From assembly GCA_017461825.1 (NCBI GenBank), contig JAFTXB010000125.1, positions 1 to 7,022 on the forward strand: a stretch of DNA of 7,022 nucleotides, in the 5' to 3' direction. The stretch's first letter is position 1. Each line of letters begins with the position of its first letter. Of the stretch, positions 5,418-7,022 are shown in pieces. The notes beneath the pieces are model-generated. The model searched no databases, was not told the DNA's origin, and was given only the letters and a program-made list of their open reading frames with translations. Source of the DNA: Clostridia bacterium. Its GTDB lineage: Bacteria > Bacillota > Clostridia > Oscillospirales > CAG-272. The translations under genes and the position numbers were made by a program.

Positions 5418-6569
5418 TCATATACCGTTTTTGCACAGGTTTTCAACCGCGCCCACAAGGGTGCGCATATCTGCCCATGTCGAAAAGATCCCTGGGCTGA
5501 CGCGAACAGCACCGCCTGCGGGAGTGGCGAGGGTTGCGTGTCCCAAAGCGGAACAATGATAACCGCACCTCACACATATGCCGTATTTGGCAAGTGCCTG
5601 CCCAACCGAGTCTGCAGGGATTCCTTCGATATTAAACAGCAATACCGAACCGATATGATGCGGTGTGTAAACCTTGACACGCGGTATCTTTAGTAAACGC
5701 TCTTGCAAAAAAGTGTTCAATTCACGTTCGTGCCGACCGATGTTTTCCACGCCGTACCGTCGCACCGCACGGATCCCCTCGCAAAGCCCCGCAATGGCGG
5801 GGGTAGGGAGCGTTCCTGCCTCGTATCGCTCGGGTGCCTCGTTTGGCATGTTTCCTTCAAGTGAATTATATCCGCTCCCACCTTCTATCAAGGTTTCAGC
5901 CGAAAGACCGTCTCGCAACAAAAAGAAACCACTTCCCTGCGGCCCCAAAAGCCCTTTGTGTCCCGGCGCGCAAAGTGCATCGATCTGCATGCCTTCCACA
6001 TCAATCGGTATAACTCCTGCCGATTGCGCCGCATCCACCACAAACAGAATTCCCTTGCGGTGGCAGAGTGCACCGATTTCGGCGAGAGGCAAAACGGCAG
6101 AGCAGATATTGGAAGCGTGGACACAGATCAGCATACGCGTGTGGGGTTTGATCATGCGCTCGATCGCTCTGCATATATCCGACGGAGTGGTTTGCGGATC
6201 ATTTGAAAAGGTTGGAAAAATATCATATGAAAGATACCCCTCCCGCGCCATTTTATAAATGGGGCGAAAGGTGGCGTTGTGCTCCATATCCGACAGCAAA
6301 ACATGATCGCCCAAGCGAAGCGATCCCTTGATAACGGTATTGAGCGCCATTGTGGTATTCATTGAAAACACCACGTTTTCGGGATGCGCCGAGCCAAACA
6401 GATCCGCTATGGCACAGCGACATTCATAGATCTTTTCCGATGCCGCAAGAGCCAGCGCGTGAGAGCCTCGCCCGGGATTCCCGCAATACTGTCGCATACA
6501 GCGTGCCTGTTCCTCGGTCACGCCAAACGGTTTTGGAAAGCTTGTCGCGGCATTATCAAGATAGATCAT
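5418..6569 (-). CDS. Cysteine desulfurase family protein (class V aminotransferase fold, EF2568-like)
   Basis: A 383-residue pyridoxal-phosphate enzyme, cytoplasmic, of the SufS/CsdA-like group. These enzymes remove sulfur (or selenium) from cysteine (selenocysteine) and hold it as a persulfide for transfer. The N-terminus MIYLDNAATSFPKP is typical of the cysteine desulfurase family type named after Enterococcus EF2568 (TIGR01977). Visible active-site elements are SDMEHNA (His97-Asn98), VHASN (His151), VVDAAQSAG (Asp179, Gln182), PGHKGLLGP (PLP Lys205), RCGYHCSALGH (likely catalytic Cys339) and GAVRVSPG (Arg356). The protein is full length and intact. It starts 2 bp after the DUF3343 stop, with GGTGG just upstream, so the two are translationally linked. 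The pairing suggests persulfide or selenide transfer to the small partner rather than general Fe-S cluster assembly; no Suf or Isc scaffold is nearby. The exact substrate is not determinable from sequence. Confidence 0.93.
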   Translation of the reverse strand: MIYLDNAATSFPKPFGVTEEQARCMRQYCGNPGRGSHALALAASEKIYECRCAIADLFGSAHPENVVFSMNTTMALNTVIKGSLRLGDHVLLSDMEHNATFRPIYKMAREGYLSYDIFPTFSNDPQTTPSDICRAIERMIKPHTRMLICVHASNICSAVLPLAEIGALCHRKGILFVVDAAQSAGVIPIDVEGMQIDALCAPGHKGLLGPQGSGFFLLRDGLSAETLIEGGSGYNSLEGNMPNEAPERYEAGTLPTPAIAGLCEGIRAVRRYGVENIGRHERELNTFLQERLLKIPRVKVYTPHHIGSVLLFNIEGIPADSVGQALAKYGICVRCGYHCSALGHATLATPAGGAVRVSPGIFSTWADMRTLVGAVENLCKNGI

Positions 6570-6571
6570 CT

Positions 6572-6811
6572 CTATCCACCGTAAAAATTGCGCGGACGAA
6601 TACCGGCATTATACAAAACGCCCCTAACATTGTCGTCCTGTTCACAAGAGTAAGAAAGCGCATAAGCACATCCGCTACCGGTCTTTGAGGAATCCGCTTT
6701 GACAATACTTGCGCGGATCGCCGCCGACGCGAGAATGCTCTGCGCACGCATTGCCTGTGTCATGGAACCGATGATAGCAACGCACTCTCCCGATTTAAAA
6801 TCATTGCGCAT
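6572..6811 (-). CDS. DUF3343 family, putative sulfur/selenium carrier-like protein
   Basis: A 79-residue cytoplasmic protein. It matches the DUF3343 (putative Se/S carrier-like) pattern: an N-terminal beta strand (CVAIIGSMTQAMRAQSIL, residues 10-27), a helix, a second strand (ASIVKAD), and the GSGCAYALSY motif (45-54) with the family cysteine at Cys48. Cys10 and Cys56 are additional. Start choice: ATG 6811 lies 8 bases after GGGGAGG (6826-6820). An upstream in-frame GTG at 6820 overlaps that ribosome binding site and is unlikely to be used. The protein is first of a two-gene unit with the cysteine desulfurase, which is a recurring arrangement in Clostridia and Enterococcus relatives, where such genes have been linked to labile selenium metabolism (recalled, not checked). 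The last two residues are Gly-Gly, but their codons also form the ribosome binding site of the next gene. The carrier role is inferred. Confidence 0.85.
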   Translation of the reverse strand: MRNDFKSGECVAIIGSMTQAMRAQSILASAAIRASIVKADSSKTGSGCAYALSYSCEQDDNVRGVLYNAGIRPRNFYGG

Positions 6812-6897
6812 AAATTGCACCTCCCCAATGTCAATATATGACGAAAAAGCACGAATGGTGAATGCCGCTCAAGTGAATACCGACCGTACAAGTTGTC

Positions 6898-6903
6898 TAT
6901 AAT
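6898..6903 (+). promoter_or_regulatory. Probable -10 box of eno
   Basis: A perfect TATAAT lies 44 bases before the enolase start codon on the plus strand. No convincing -35 is seen at 16-19 bases: the best candidates around 6873-6879 match only three of six consensus bases. A strong housekeeping gene would be expected to have its promoter in this gap, so the -10 is probably real but the -35 is left unassigned. Confidence 0.5.
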
Positions 6904-6947
6904 ATCCTTATCCCGCAAAATATTACCTACGAAAGGATATAATTAAT

Positions 6948-7022
6948 ATGAACAAACCGCAAATCATCCGTTGCTGCGCGCGTGAAATTCTGGACTCGCG
7001 CGGAAATCCCACCGTGGAGGCG
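6948..7022 (+). CDS. eno: Enolase (phosphopyruvate hydratase), N-terminal fragment
   Basis: The first 25 codons of enolase, which interconverts 2-phosphoglycerate and phosphoenolpyruvate in glycolysis in the cytoplasm. The motif REILDSRGNPTVEA (residues 12-25) is the near-invariant enolase N-terminus, which is enough to name the gene even though about 400 residues lie beyond the right edge. The ATG at 6948 is preceded by GAAAGGA with about 10 bases of spacing. A Cys-Cys pair at residues 9-10 is slightly unusual at this position but does not affect the call. The gene is divergent from the DUF3343-desulfurase pair across a 136-bp gap. Confidence 0.93.
   Translation, partial: MNKPQIIRCCAREILDSRGNPTVEA

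Noticed and set aside
6812..6820. GTG at 6820 as start of the DUF3343 gene.
   Set aside because: Its G is part of the GGGGAGG ribosome binding site; ATG at 6811 is spaced 8 bases from that site.
6833..6865. A possible minus-strand promoter for the DUF3343-desulfurase pair (TTCACC and TATATT about 18 bases apart).
   Set aside because: The -35 is poor, and the predicted start would place the ribosome binding site almost at the 5' end of the transcript. The true promoter may be elsewhere in the 136-bp gap; no better match was found.

Overview
The window reads as a chromosomal segment of a low-to-moderate GC Gram-positive bacterium, most likely an anaerobic Clostridia member (Oscillospirales-like or a related gut lineage). 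The reasons are AGGAGG-type ribosome binding sites, TATAAT promoters, secreted proteins with Gram-positive-style signal peptides and no sign of an outer membrane, and the pairing of a class-V aminotransferase-fold cysteine desulfurase with a DUF3343 protein. I see no tRNA, rRNA, CRISPR array, transposase or phage gene. All full genes are intact and tightly packed, and both window edges cut a gene.

From left to right, positions 2-730 (minus) hold the N-terminal three quarters of a MoxR-type AAA+ ATPase with its own extended -10 promoter (765-793). Next comes a terminator hairpin (798-847) that ends a three-gene minus-strand operon running from 3852 down to 853. In transcription order the operon encodes: (i) a single-pass membrane protein with a long acidic cytoplasmic tail and an extracytoplasmic domain rich in predicted beta strands; (ii) a secreted seven-repeat RCC1-type beta-propeller carrying a C-terminal beta-rich module; (iii) a small secreted protein that is essentially a free copy of that C-terminal module. 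Genes ii and iii overlap by ATGA, and genes i and ii are 22 bp apart. The operon has a near-consensus promoter at 3895-3923.

A 251-bp divergent intergenic region (3853-4103) separates this operon from a plus-strand L-rhamnose isomerase gene (rhaA, 4104-5354). It carries two opposed promoters and an unusual stem structure. The metal-binding residues known from E. coli RhaA are all present, but no other rhamnose gene is in view. A hairpin (5378-5406) lies between the convergent rhaA and a minus-strand pair: a 79-residue DUF3343 putative sulfur/selenium carrier-like protein (6572-6811) and, 2 bp downstream, a cysteine desulfurase family protein (5418-6569). The window ends with the first 25 codons of enolase (eno, plus, from 6948), divergent from that pair.

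The part most worth attention is the three-gene surface operon. It looks like a small, uncharacterised cell-surface system (membrane protein, secreted propeller-module protein, free module). The DUF3343-desulfurase pair, plausibly handling labile sulfur or selenium, is second. Function is inferred in both cases, not shown by the sequence.
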